A DNA stretch of 44,473 nt, from assembly GCA_947628145.1 (NCBI GenBank), contig CANQYU010000004.1, forward strand, positions 1 through 44,473. The letters run 5' to 3'. The notes beneath the pieces were generated by a model that did not search any database, was not told where the DNA came from, and saw only the letters and a program-made list of their open reading frames with translations. Shown here piece by piece: positions 26,831 to 36,309 of the stretch; position 1 is the stretch's first letter, and each line of letters starts with the position of its first letter. This DNA comes from an uncultured Bacilli bacterium (GTDB lineage Bacteria > Bacillota_I > Bacilli_A > RF39 > UBA660). A program made the translations under genes and the position numbers.

Positions 26831-27819
26831 AATTCCACCTCAAGTATTCTTCTTACAATTAAAATATATAAAATATATAATAGAATAATAAATACTAATA
26901 TAATAACTCCTAAAGGTGTTGTAAAAAATGGTTTAAAATAACTTGGATTTAATAAACCAATAATTAATATAAATATAAATGGTAAAAATATTAACATTCT
27001 AAACACAAATCTACTGGTCGCCGTTAAACTATTAAGTTCATTCTTTAAATTCTTCTTTTCAAAGAAAGATTTTTCAATTAAAGCAAATACTTTAATAATA
27101 TCTCCACCGGTTTTATTTAAAAGTGTTAAAGAAGAGGTAATATATTTAGCATCTTCTAATTGAACTCTTTCATAAAACCGTTCAAAAACCACATCTAAAC
27201 TAAGTCCATAAGTTATATCTAAATAAATTTTTTTAAACTCTTCTTGAATAGGTCCATCAAGTTCTTCTTTCACAACCTCGACTGCTTGCATTATATTTCT
27301 TCCACTTTGAAAAGCATTATTCATAATAATAATAGCTTTTAATAAATCATTTTCAATTTTTTTTCTTTTTTGATTAAATCTAATTTTTAAATAAATATCT
27401 GGTAATAAAAAGCTAATTATAAATATAATTAGAAAAAACATTATATCAAACTTAACTTTTTGAAACATTAAAGCTCCTAAACTAAGTATTATCATTATAA
27501 TAGCTATTATAAATTTATAAGCTACATAAAGCATTCCACTTTTATTTTTCTCTTCATAACTTACATATTTATTATATTTAGTCGCATATTTAGTTAAAAC
27601 CTCGGAATGTTCAAGTACTTTAGTTAACTCTAAAGCTATTTTAGCCATTAATTCTTTTAATTTATCAAATAAAGAAATAGTTATTTCTTTATTAGTATTT
27701 ATAGTAAATTTAGCTATTCTTTTTTCTAATTTTAAAGTATGTGAAAGCCGAAGTACATAAATTATTACTCCTAAAATAATTATTATTAAAGTTATTTGTA
27801 ATATTCTAACTCCGACCAT
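26827..27819 (-). CDS. TadB-like type II secretion F-domain protein
   Basis: IMNNAFQSGRNIMQAVEVVKEELDGPIQEEFKKIYLDITYGLSLDVVFERF; terminal TM helices. Confidence 0.85.
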   Translation of the reverse strand: MVGVRILQITLIIIILGVIIYVLRLSHTLKLEKRIAKFTINTNKEITISLFDKLKELMAKIALELTKVLEHSEVLTKYATKYNKYVSYEEKNKSGMLYVAYKFIIAIIMIILSLGALMFQKVKFDIMFFLIIFIISFLLPDIYLKIRFNQKRKKIENDLLKAIIIMNNAFQSGRNIMQAVEVVKEELDGPIQEEFKKIYLDITYGLSLDVVFERFYERVQLEDAKYITSSLTLLNKTGGDIIKVFALIEKSFFEKKNLKNELNSLTATSRFVFRMLIFLPFIFILIIGLLNPSYFKPFFTTPLGVIILVFIILLYILYILIVRRILEVEL

Positions 27820-27845
27820 TTTAACTCCTATCTATTTCTTTGGTC

Positions 27846-29213
27846 TTAACTAAAATCTTGCTTTCTATCTGGTAAATTATTATTTAAATTTGGCTCAAAT
27901 ATATCTTCTATATCCGTAATTCCTCGTGCTTTTATTTTTTTATAAACTTTAGGAACTCCATCATATAAAATAAATTCTCCATCTACTTCTCCCGTCTCGG
28001 TTAAACCTTTTTGTTCAAAAGCAAATATTTCTTTTAATTTAATTTCTCCATCTGTAAAATCTTCTAATTCGCAAATACTAGTTACTTTTCTTCTTCCATC
28101 ACTCATTCGCTCAACATTGACAATTAAATCTATTGCACTAATAATATACTCTCTTACCGCTTTAACTGGTATATCCATTCCACCCATTAAAACCATTGTT
28201 TCTAATCTATTTAAAGCATCGAGAGGTCCATTCGCATGCATAGTTGTTAAAGAGCCTTCATGTCCTGTATTCATTGCCTGTAACATATCAAAAGCTTCTT
28301 TTCCCCGAACTTCTCCGACAATTATTCTATCAGGTCGCATTCTAAGACTATTAATAACTAAATCTCTAATTGTTATTTCCCCATTTTCCGTATAATTAGT
28401 TCTTCTTGTCTCTAAAGAAATAACATGGGCCTGCTCCAACTTTAATTCCGCGGCATCTTCAATTGTAATAATTCGCTCATTATCGCCAATAAACCCACTT
28501 AAAATATTTAAAAGAGTTGTTTTCCCTGAGCCAGTTCCTCCACATACAATAATATTAAGTTTTCCCCTTACCGCGGCTTCTAAAAATCTGGCCATATAAG
28601 GCGTTAAAGTCCCAATTCTAATAAGCTCATCAATACTGCGCATAGATTCTTTAAATTTCCGAATTGTTACAACTGGTCCTTTAGTCGATAATGGTGGAAT
28701 AACGGCATTAATTCTTGAACCATCTAGTAATCTTGAATCCACCATCGGATTAGTCGCATCTATTGTTCTTCCTAAAGGTTGAATAAGTCTTTGAACCGTT
28801 CTTATAATATGTTCGTCATTAATAAAAGAAACACTCTCATCTTTACTTAAAACTCCATCTATTTCAATATATATCTCATTAGGAGAATTAATCATTATTT
28901 CCGTAATATTTTTACTATTTAATAACTCTGTAATTGGCCCATATCCATTTATTTCATTATCAATTAAATTATATAAATGGCTCCGCTCTAAATTAGATAA
29001 ATCATAGCCCTCAATGGTTTTATCAATTAAATCATTAAGCCATTCATCCAAGGCCATATCTTTAGGAATTTCTCTATCAATTAAATTTTCGACTATCTCC
29101 GTTCTTAATTTATCTAATAATTTTTTATCTTTAAATATTTCATAATCATTAATTATATTAATTTTTTTCTCTTTACTTTTTATATCAAAAGCATCTCTTA
29201 AACTTTGTTTCAT
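27846..29213 (-). CDS. TadA/CpaF family secretion ATPase
   Basis: IIVCGGTGSGKTTLLNILSGFIGDNERIITIEDAAELKL..RPDRIIVGEVRGKEAFDMLQAMNTGHEGSLTTMHAN. Confidence 0.97.
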   Translation of the reverse strand: MKQSLRDAFDIKSKEKKINIINDYEIFKDKKLLDKLRTEIVENLIDREIPKDMALDEWLNDLIDKTIEGYDLSNLERSHLYNLIDNEINGYGPITELLNSKNITEIMINSPNEIYIEIDGVLSKDESVSFINDEHIIRTVQRLIQPLGRTIDATNPMVDSRLLDGSRINAVIPPLSTKGPVVTIRKFKESMRSIDELIRIGTLTPYMARFLEAAVRGKLNIIVCGGTGSGKTTLLNILSGFIGDNERIITIEDAAELKLEQAHVISLETRRTNYTENGEITIRDLVINSLRMRPDRIIVGEVRGKEAFDMLQAMNTGHEGSLTTMHANGPLDALNRLETMVLMGGMDIPVKAVREYIISAIDLIVNVERMSDGRRKVTSICELEDFTDGEIKLKEIFAFEQKGLTETGEVDGEFILYDGVPKVYKKIKARGITDIEDIFEPNLNNNLPDRKQDFS

Positions 29214-29986
29214 GAGCTTGCCTCCTCATTATACATATCACTAATTAATCGCATTAATGTTGTATAATCTTTACTAAATAAAACTGGCATTTTTTCATCT
29301 AAAGTTATTATTTTTCCACTCATAACAATACTATCAATATTTTTAATATAAAAATCTTTCGAAATAACATAATCTATATTAGCATTAATTATATTTTTTA
29401 TATCATATAAACTAAAATATTTTTTAAAAGGCGCTACACTTTCATTTAAAACTACTTTAAAATTTCCATAATTTATATCTTTTAAAATAGTTAAAAGGCT
29501 TCGCATATTTTTTAAATCTAAAGGGTCATTAGTAATTAAAAATACTAATTTATCTACTAAATCCATCGTTGAAATATTTATTTCATTAAGGATATGACTT
29601 GTATCTATTAATACAATATCATAATTATATACGGCTTTATCAATTATTAATTCTACATATTTAGCATCTATTTTACTTGCTTGTCTTGGGTCTTTCGGAC
29701 TAGCTAAAACATCAATATATTCGTCATATTTACTTATATAATTCTTAAATTCTTTATAACGATTATTATTATAATCATCCACAAAATTATAAATGCTTTT
29801 ATTAACATCAATATTTAAAGCGGCACTAATTCCTCCACTAGCTAAATCAAAATCAATAATAAGTACTTTTTTTTCTAAATTTTCATATAAACCTGCTAAA
29901 TTTAAAGTGGTAATCGTTTTCCCCACTCCCCCTTTAGCCGAAGTAATACATATAGCTGTTCCCTTAGTATTCATTTTATCACCCAC
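29210..29986 (-). CDS. CpaE/MinD-like ParA-family ATPase
   Basis: CITSAKGGVGKTITTLNLAGLYE, VLIIDFDLASGG, YDIVLIDTSHILNE. Confidence 0.88.
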   Translation of the reverse strand: MGDKMNTKGTAICITSAKGGVGKTITTLNLAGLYENLEKKVLIIDFDLASGGISAALNIDVNKSIYNFVDDYNNNRYKEFKNYISKYDEYIDVLASPKDPRQASKIDAKYVELIIDKAVYNYDIVLIDTSHILNEINISTMDLVDKLVFLITNDPLDLKNMRSLLTILKDINYGNFKVVLNESVAPFKKYFSLYDIKNIINANIDYVISKDFYIKNIDSIVMSGKIITLDEKMPVLFSKDYTTLMRLISDMYNEEASS

Positions 29987-29989
29987 TTT

Positions 29990-30355
29990 TTATTCTATCA
30001 ATAATTTTCCATTTTGTTTAAAACCCCGAATATCAATTTTAACTTTATAACTATTAATTCCAACAATTTTACCAAAAATACTTTCTACATCTATTTCATT
30101 TTTTATTCTTATTTCATCATCTTTTACTAGAATTTCTAAATTAGTTATATCTATATCATTTATTTGCATTAATTTTTTTATTTTTTCTTCTTTCCCATTT
30201 TGAGAACTAACCTCTCTAATACTCATCCGACTTACATTTTCTAAGTGTTCTTTCTTATTACTTACTAAACCTACATCCACGACTAAAGCTAAAGCCGCGA
30301 CTAAAAGAGGAAATATTACAATAAATAAAACTAATACTTGCCCTTTTTTATTCAT
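29990..30355 (-). CDS. TadG/TadE-like pseudopilin
   Basis: MNKKGQVLVLFIVIFPLLVAALALVVDVG. Confidence 0.75.
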   Translation of the reverse strand: MNKKGQVLVLFIVIFPLLVAALALVVDVGLVSNKKEHLENVSRMSIREVSSQNGKEEKIKKLMQINDIDITNLEILVKDDEIRIKNEIDVESIFGKIVGINSYKVKIDIRGFKQNGKLLIE

Positions 30356-30683
30356 TTAAAATACTCCTAGAGACCTCTATTTTATAAGGGTTTTTAAAAA
30401 CTAAATTAAGTCCCGGCGTTAATATTTCTATATCTTTTGATAATTTTAAATTAGTATATTCCACCCCATTTTCAATTTTTATATTGGCCGTGGGCACGAT
30501 TTTTTCTTTTATTTCTTCTTCTGCATGTCCAGCTTCATATAAATTTACTACATCACCTATTTCGTCTTCTAATTTAATTTTTGTATAAAGTATTCTTCCT
30601 ATATCAAATACTCCCAGCAATAATAGTAAAAATATCGGTAAAATAATAATAAATTCCACTAAAGCTTGTCCCTTTTTTTTCAT
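30348..30683 (-). CDS. TadE-like pseudopilin
   Basis: MKKKGQALVEFIIILPIFLLLLLGVFDIGRIL. Confidence 0.88.
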   Translation of the reverse strand: MKKKGQALVEFIIILPIFLLLLLGVFDIGRILYTKIKLEDEIGDVVNLYEAGHAEEEIKEKIVPTANIKIENGVEYTNLKLSKDIEILTPGLNLVFKNPYKIEVSRSILNE

Positions 30684-30695
30684 TTTTTACCCCTT

Positions 30696-30899
30696 TTATT
30701 GAGTGCTATCTGTTTCCTCACATCTTCCCTCGCCTGGTTTATCCCCTTTAATATATTTTTCGTCTACCATCGAACAAGAAGTTTTCGTTAGAGCATCTTT
30801 CAAATATCCCCCAAAATAATTAACGAGAGCCATAGCAATAACACTAATAAGCGCTACAATAAGTACATATTCTACTAAAGCTTGTCCTCGTTTATTCAT
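30696..30899 (-). CDS. Flp family type IVb pilin
   Basis: MNKRGQALVEYVLIVALISVIAMALVNYFGGYLKDAL; start set at MNKRGQ after AAGGGTGaaagtt. Confidence 0.82.
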   Translation of the reverse strand: MNKRGQALVEYVLIVALISVIAMALVNYFGGYLKDALTKTSCSMVDEKYIKGDKPGEGRCEETDSTQ

Positions 30900-31014
30900 A
30901 ACTTTCACCCTTATCATAATTAATCATATAATAAAAACCCTAAAAAGTCAATTTTTAGAGCATTATTTATCATAAAAAATCACTAATTATGATACAATTA
31001 TTATAGGTGGTTAT

Positions 31015-31344
31015 ATGTATTTAAAAGTTAATAAAGAAAAGTATCCTATTCTTTTAGCTAACACCTTTTATAAAAGATTAACTGGTCTTATAGGTAAAAC
31101 TAATATTAATTATGGTATGCTTTTTCCCAAATGTAATTCTATTCATACTTATTTTATGAAAGAAAATATTGATATTCTAGGCTTAAATGAAAATAACGAA
31201 GTAATCTATAAATATGAAAATTTAAATTCTAATCGCATTATTAAAATTAGTAACACCCCTAAAAAAACAAGCATTTTAGAAATGCCTGCTAACTCTACTA
31301 AAAAAATTGCTATTGGAACAATTTTAACTTTTGAGGAAGATTAG
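31015..31344 (+). CDS. DUF192 family protein
   Basis: YKRLTGLIGKTNINYGMLFPKCNSIHTYFMKENIDILGLNENNEVI; EMPANSTKKIAIG. Confidence 0.85.
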   Translation: MYLKVNKEKYPILLANTFYKRLTGLIGKTNINYGMLFPKCNSIHTYFMKENIDILGLNENNEVIYKYENLNSNRIIKISNTPKKTSILEMPANSTKKIAIGTILTFEED

Positions 31345-31362
31345 TCTTCCTTTTTTTATTCT
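31334..31362 (+). terminator. intrinsic terminator
   Basis: GGAAGATTAGTCTTCCTTTTTTTATT. Confidence 0.75.
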
Positions 31363-32633
31363 TTAAATTCAAAAATATAATCACAAATAGCTACACTATC
31401 TCCCCGTTTTGCCCCTAATCTTTCTAATTCTTCTTCTACTCCCATTCCTTTCAGTTTTCGAGCAAAACGTACCACGGACTCATCCTCATTAAATCTTGTC
31501 ATTTTAAATAATTTTTCTAATTCTTTTCCCTCTAAAACCCAAATATCTCCCTCTTTAGTAATCGTAAAAGGTCGTTCATTTTTAAATTTATAAACTACAT
31601 GACTTTCCTCTTCTTCTTCTAAATAATCATCCTGAACTTCTTCTAAAATATCTGCTAATCTCTTAATTAATTTATCTAATCCTTTTTCATTAAGAGCACT
31701 TATTTCTATTATTTCTTGAGTAGGAAAACTTTTTTTAAATTCTTCTAAATTATCTTTAGCTGAAGGTAAATCCATTTTATTAGCAATTATTATTTCTTTT
31801 TTATTTGCTAGTTTATCACTATATTTTAATATTTCTTTTCTAATAACTAAATAATCATTAATTGGATTTCTCTCTTCTATTGCTCCCATATCAATTACAT
31901 GGGCAATAACTTTAGTCCTCATTGCATGTCTTAAAAATTTATGACCTAATCCAACTCCCTCACTAGCCCCCTCAATTAAACCTGGTAAATCGGCCATTAC
32001 AAAGCTTCGTCCATCTTTTAAATTAACTACGCCCAAATTTGGTTCTAAAGTTGTAAAATGATAACTAGCTATTTTTGGCTCTGCTTCACTTATATTCGCT
32101 AAAATAGTCGATTTTCCCACGCTAGGAAGCCCTACTAAACCTACATCCGCGAGCATTTTAAGTTCCAATTTTAAAACTTTAAATTCTCCCGGTTCTCCTA
32201 ATTCACTAATTCTAGGCGCTGGCGTACTATGAGTTTTAAAGGCCGCATTTCCTCGTCCTCCTCTTCCGCCTTTACAGACAACTACCTCTGTATTTGCTCC
32301 CACTAAATCAGCAATAACTAAATTTGTATCTAAATCGACAATTGTCGTTCCCTCTGGAACTTTAATAATAACATCTTGAGCATTAGCTCCCTGTCTATTA
32401 GCTCCTTTCCCATTTTCGCCTTTTTCCCCTTTAATAATTTTTTTATATCTTAAATCAATTAAAGTTTTAAGTCCTTTATCAACTTTAAAAATAATACTAG
32501 CCCCGGCACCACCATTTCCCCCATCAGGTCCACCCATGGCTACATATTTTTCTCTTCGAAAAGAAGTACATCCATCTCCTCCTTTTCCTGCCATAACTTT
32601 AATTGTTAATTCATCTACAAACATAAGCTTCAC
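31356..32633 (-). CDS. obg: GTPase Obg (ObgE/CgtA)
   Basis: FVDELTIKVMAGKGGDGCTSFRREKYVAMGGPDGGNGG glycine-rich domain; VGLPSVGKSTILANIS; C-terminal OCT domain. Confidence 0.98.
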   Translation of the reverse strand: MKLMFVDELTIKVMAGKGGDGCTSFRREKYVAMGGPDGGNGGAGASIIFKVDKGLKTLIDLRYKKIIKGEKGENGKGANRQGANAQDVIIKVPEGTTIVDLDTNLVIADLVGANTEVVVCKGGRGGRGNAAFKTHSTPAPRISELGEPGEFKVLKLELKMLADVGLVGLPSVGKSTILANISEAEPKIASYHFTTLEPNLGVVNLKDGRSFVMADLPGLIEGASEGVGLGHKFLRHAMRTKVIAHVIDMGAIEERNPINDYLVIRKEILKYSDKLANKKEIIIANKMDLPSAKDNLEEFKKSFPTQEIIEISALNEKGLDKLIKRLADILEEVQDDYLEEEEESHVVYKFKNERPFTITKEGDIWVLEGKELEKLFKMTRFNEDESVVRFARKLKGMGVEEELERLGAKRGDSVAICDYIFEFKE

Positions 32634-32675
32634 CTAATAATATTTTAACATAAATAATTTAATAGAACAATTAAA

Positions 32676-32722
32676 AAGAACATATGATTTAGGAACTAAT
32701 TTTTATTCCCTCATATGTTCTT
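32676..32722 (-). terminator. intrinsic terminator overlapping the 3' end of the upstream coding sequence
   Basis: 12-bp perfect inverted repeat AAGAACATATGA (32676-32687) / TCATATGTTCTT (32711-32722), minus strand followed by TTTTAATTG. Confidence 0.65.
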
Positions 32723-33430
32723 AATTCTTCTCTTGTTGCTTCATTATCTTTATAATAATATTTACACTCTATTAAAAATACCTCTTCGTCTGTTATAATT
32801 GGTTCTAAAACATATAACGCCCCATCTTCAAATTTAGCCATTATTTGTTCTTCGGTTCCATAAAATATATTATCTGAACTAATATAATGAACACTTTCGT
32901 CTTTTATAACTGCCCCATTTGGCACTAGTAAATCTCCTGAATCATTAAATAAAAAATAATAACTTTTCGCATATTTACCATAACAATCTATTTCTAATAA
33001 AATATAATCTAAATTATCAATTTTTACAATTTGAATATCTTCCATCTCTAATTTTATTTGAGATATTTCTTCATTTTCAAATAATTTTTCGGCCTCGTCA
33101 TCATCTAAAACTAAGTTAGAAATAACTCTCTCATCAATAATATTACCACCATCAAAGTAAACTATTAATTCTAAATTTCCCTCGTTCATTTCTTTTTCCA
33201 TATTTACTTTATACTCTAACTTAATTTTATGTCTTTGCCCATTTAAATAAACATTATAAAGCTCAGCTAAAATATTATCATTATAATTGCTATTAATAAG
33301 TTCTATTATTTCTTTTTTATTATTAGTTATTTCTGTTCTAATCCCCCTATTAGTTAAAGTATATATTGTAATACTACTTATTCCTATAAAAGCTAATATT
33401 CCTATTATTAAACTTATTATCTTCTTCATA
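32689..33430 (-). CDS. hypothetical membrane-anchored protein
   Basis: MKKIISLIIGILAFIGISSITIYTL anchor; start probably the internal MKK after AGGAGTTAAC. Confidence 0.65.
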
Positions 33431-33479
33431 ATGTTAACTCCTAACATCATTATTATATCAATAAACCCTCTTTTTTAAA

Positions 33480-33503
33480 ACAAAAAAAATCACTTATCGT
33501 GAT
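33480..33503 (-). terminator. intrinsic terminator
   Basis: Minus strand AATCACGATAAGTGATTTTTTTTG. Confidence 0.7.
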
Positions 33504-34498
33504 TATTTAAAAATATTAAAGAGTTTAGTCTTACTACCATTTCCTCCATTTAACCTTGAAAAGCCTAAAGCCACTAAAAAATCATCTAAAACTGGCTCAT
33601 GCTCTTTCTTATCGTCTAAATAAGGAATACTAAAGAATACTTTACTATTAGATTCTCTTTCAAAGTCCGCAATATCTCTATTAGTTAAAATACTTTTGTT
33701 AAGAACAATTCTTTTTTCTTTTAATCTCTCAAAAGCTTCTCTATCATTTCTAACTAGTTTATTAAGTTTAATTAACCCTGGTTCAACTAAATAAATAACC
33801 TCATTACATAAATCACTATGAACTGAATCATTTAAATCAATCAGAATTACCTCGGCTTCTGGTTCATTAGATATATTATAGGATAAATCTGCATCTTGAA
33901 TACTTTTTAAACTTTTATCATTTAAATAATGAAAATCTTCATTATTAACCTCTAAAGCCACTACATTATAAGCAACCTCTAAATGTTTTTTTAACATATA
34001 TATTAAAGTCGTCGCTCCCGCATGAGCAGTAACATTTTTAAAACCAATAATTCTTAATCCTCCACTACCAGTGCCGGTAAAAGAATCAAAATTCATAGTT
34101 GTATTTCCCTCAGCATTATTTAAATTATGATATTGAGCTACATCTTTATAAGTATTAGGATTATCAATTAAAAATTTAACCGCATTTATATTTCTAGTAA
34201 AATTATATATCCCCATCGATACTAATTGAGATAAATAAGCACTACTATTTACAGTCGCCGAATCGTCTAATAATAAAATTATTTTATTCATATCAAAATT
34301 AACAGATAATTTTTGAATATTTTTGATATTTTGATAACCTTTAAGGGCTGTAATATCAATAATCATTTTATTAAAGTAAAAATTAGTAAATTGCTCAACT
34401 AACTCTTCAACCTCAAATTCTCCATTAATACTTTTAATAACATCAATATCTAAAGTTGCTAAAATATTTTGATATTTATTTGAAACTATAACATTCAT
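33503..34498 (-). CDS. TadZ/CpaE-like protein with degenerate P-loop
   Basis: Receiver-like N-terminal half, then RIIGFKNVTAHAGATTLIYMLKKHL..VVALEVNNEDF..EVILIDLND resembling ParA/MinD folds without the Walker A lysine. Confidence 0.6.
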   Translation of the reverse strand: MNVIVSNKYQNILATLDIDVIKSINGEFEVEELVEQFTNFYFNKMIIDITALKGYQNIKNIQKLSVNFDMNKIILLLDDSATVNSSAYLSQLVSMGIYNFTRNINAVKFLIDNPNTYKDVAQYHNLNNAEGNTTMNFDSFTGTGSGGLRIIGFKNVTAHAGATTLIYMLKKHLEVAYNVVALEVNNEDFHYLNDKSLKSIQDADLSYNISNEPEAEVILIDLNDSVHSDLCNEVIYLVEPGLIKLNKLVRNDREAFERLKEKRIVLNKSILTNRDIADFERESNSKVFFSIPYLDDKKEHEPVLDDFLVALGFSRLNGGNGSKTKLFNIFK

Positions 34499-34510
34499 TG
34501 CAATTCTCCT

Positions 34511-35497
34511 TTAATTTCCCCATACCGCATAGACAACCGTATTTTCATAAATAGGTGTATCAAAAGTAAAATATCGACCATCCGCATATCTCCACCTTTG
34601 ATTAATGTTGCTAGACAAATTATAACCTGCTCTTTTTGGTAATAACCCAGAATTCACCGATTTTTGTCCTTTAACTATCGTTTCTTTAAATGTAGTCCAC
34701 CTTGTATCGTCTAAAAAATATCCTCCACTACCATTAAAAGTAAGCGTCACAGTATTACTTTCTGAACTACCACTGGCCGTCCATGAAGCAACAAGTTCGA
34801 TATTTCTATTTACACTAGAGCTAAAATCATATTGAGCACCATTCAAAGTCCACCCTGCAAATTGAAAACCACTTTTAACCGGGTCAGTTGGCCTCGTAGC
34901 CCTACCACCTGCAGCCACTATTTGGTTAGGAATGGAACCACTCCCACCACCTAAGTTAAACGTAACTGTATATGTAGTCCGGTTAGTATCTCCAGGCTCC
35001 GATACTTCCTCACATGAGCCTGAAACATTATAACAATAGGCTTCAAGGTCATAAGGTTTAAAACTATTAGTTGTCCCCTTTACACTAAATCCTGTAACTA
35101 AACTTAAAATTGGCAAATTAAATTTATAAAAAACTTCAACTTGATAATAATAAGTATTTTTTAAACCCTTATATTTATGTAAACAATAATAATATTTTTT
35201 ACCAGCTTTTGCTGTTTCTAAAGTTGTACTATCTAAATCTTCTGCTCCATAAATACCGGGCTTATCTTCGCCAGTACATACTCCTTTTGCTGTATAACCA
35301 TTAGTAGTTAAATATTGATTGACAATTCTAATTGAATTATCATTAAGGCCTTCATATTTCTCTACTATATTAACGATTTCATTTTTTACTTTAATAGACT
35401 TTGAATAATTAATAGTCAATATAATATATGTTGAAAATAAAAATATAAACGTGACCATTAATCCTAAAATCCATGTACTACCAATAGATTGTCTCAT
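34511..35497 (-). CDS. pilin-like protein with InlB-type (Listeria-Bacteroides) repeats
   Basis: MRQSIGSTW + TM; YTVTFNLGGGSGSIPNQIVAAGGRATRPTDPVKSGFQFAGWTLNGAQYDFSSSVNRNIELVASW repeat plus a second related repeat ending NTVVYAVWGN. Confidence 0.75.
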   Translation of the reverse strand: MRQSIGSTWILGLMVTFIFLFSTYIILTINYSKSIKVKNEIVNIVEKYEGLNDNSIRIVNQYLTTNGYTAKGVCTGEDKPGIYGAEDLDSTTLETAKAGKKYYYCLHKYKGLKNTYYYQVEVFYKFNLPILSLVTGFSVKGTTNSFKPYDLEAYCYNVSGSCEEVSEPGDTNRTTYTVTFNLGGGSGSIPNQIVAAGGRATRPTDPVKSGFQFAGWTLNGAQYDFSSSVNRNIELVASWTASGSSESNTVTLTFNGSGGYFLDDTRWTTFKETIVKGQKSVNSGLLPKRAGYNLSSNINQRWRYADGRYFTFDTPIYENTVVYAVWGN

Positions 35498-36012
35498 TAA
35501 ATATCACCTCCACACCATGAATATAAAGAAGCTTCATATTCGCATTCGTTAGGCGCATAAATTCTCGGTGTTTCACCTAAAACTGTGAAATTAAACAAAC
35601 TATTAAAAATTGGCAAATCTAATTGATAGAAAAGTTTTACTTGATAATATAAAGCATTAGGTAGTTCTGAATTGGCACTTACTCGTATTGCTTTAACACA
35701 AAACGCTGCATCTTTACCATTTGAAGCTAAACTACCATCTCTTTTAAAACCATACCAACCATCTTCACAATTACCATGACTATGATATGATACCTCGCCA
35801 AAATAATCTTGTATTTGTTCTTTAAAATTATAACAAATTTCTTGATTTTCATCCGTACATATTCCACCTTGATTTTTTATAATATTAACAATTTCATTTT
35901 TTACATTATAAGCTTTTGAATAATTAAGCGATAAACTAATATATCCTGTAAAAAGTAATACAAAAACAATAACTATATTAAATAATGAAACACCACCAAT
36001 TGACTCTTTCAT
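35497..36012 (-). CDS. pilin-like protein (paralogue of the N-terminal half of the 34511 gene)
   Basis: MKESIGGVSLFNIVIVFVLLFTGYISLSLNYSKAYNVKNEIVNII parallels MRQSIG...YIILTINYSKSIKVKNEIVNIV. Confidence 0.7.
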   Translation of the reverse strand: MKESIGGVSLFNIVIVFVLLFTGYISLSLNYSKAYNVKNEIVNIIKNQGGICTDENQEICYNFKEQIQDYFGEVSYHSHGNCEDGWYGFKRDGSLASNGKDAAFCVKAIRVSANSELPNALYYQVKLFYQLDLPIFNSLFNFTVLGETPRIYAPNECEYEASLYSWCGGDI

Positions 36013-36027
36013 TTCTTCACCTCAAAA

Positions 36028-36294
36028 TTACCCTTTCCAAGGACAAGTTATTGTTTTATTGCTTCCCTTTACCTGACACTCAACTAATCCATTAGCTGAT
36101 TCGGGAATATTACAATTACCATCTTTATCTTTATACGCATCCGGGCAAGTACATATAGCATCATTACAATTAGCACCCCGTACATAATTACTCCTAATAT
36201 ACGGCCATAGATATGAAAAGAAAAAAAGAGACAACATAGAAACTATTGTCACAACAATAACTGTCATATTAAGTTCGCCTTGTGCCTCTTTCAT
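36028..36294 (-). CDS. small Cys-rich pilin-like protein
   Basis: MKEAQGELNMTVIVVTIVSMLSLFFFSYLWPYIRSNY + six-Cys C-terminus. Confidence 0.7.
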   Translation of the reverse strand: MKEAQGELNMTVIVVTIVSMLSLFFFSYLWPYIRSNYVRGANCNDAICTCPDAYKDKDGNCNIPESANGLVECQVKGSNKTITCPWKG

Positions 36295-36309
36295 CCCTTT
36301 TTCCTCCTA

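Noticed and set aside
28117-28395. Plus-strand 92-aa ORF opposite the TadA ATPase
   Set aside because: Antisense shadow of a conserved ATPase.
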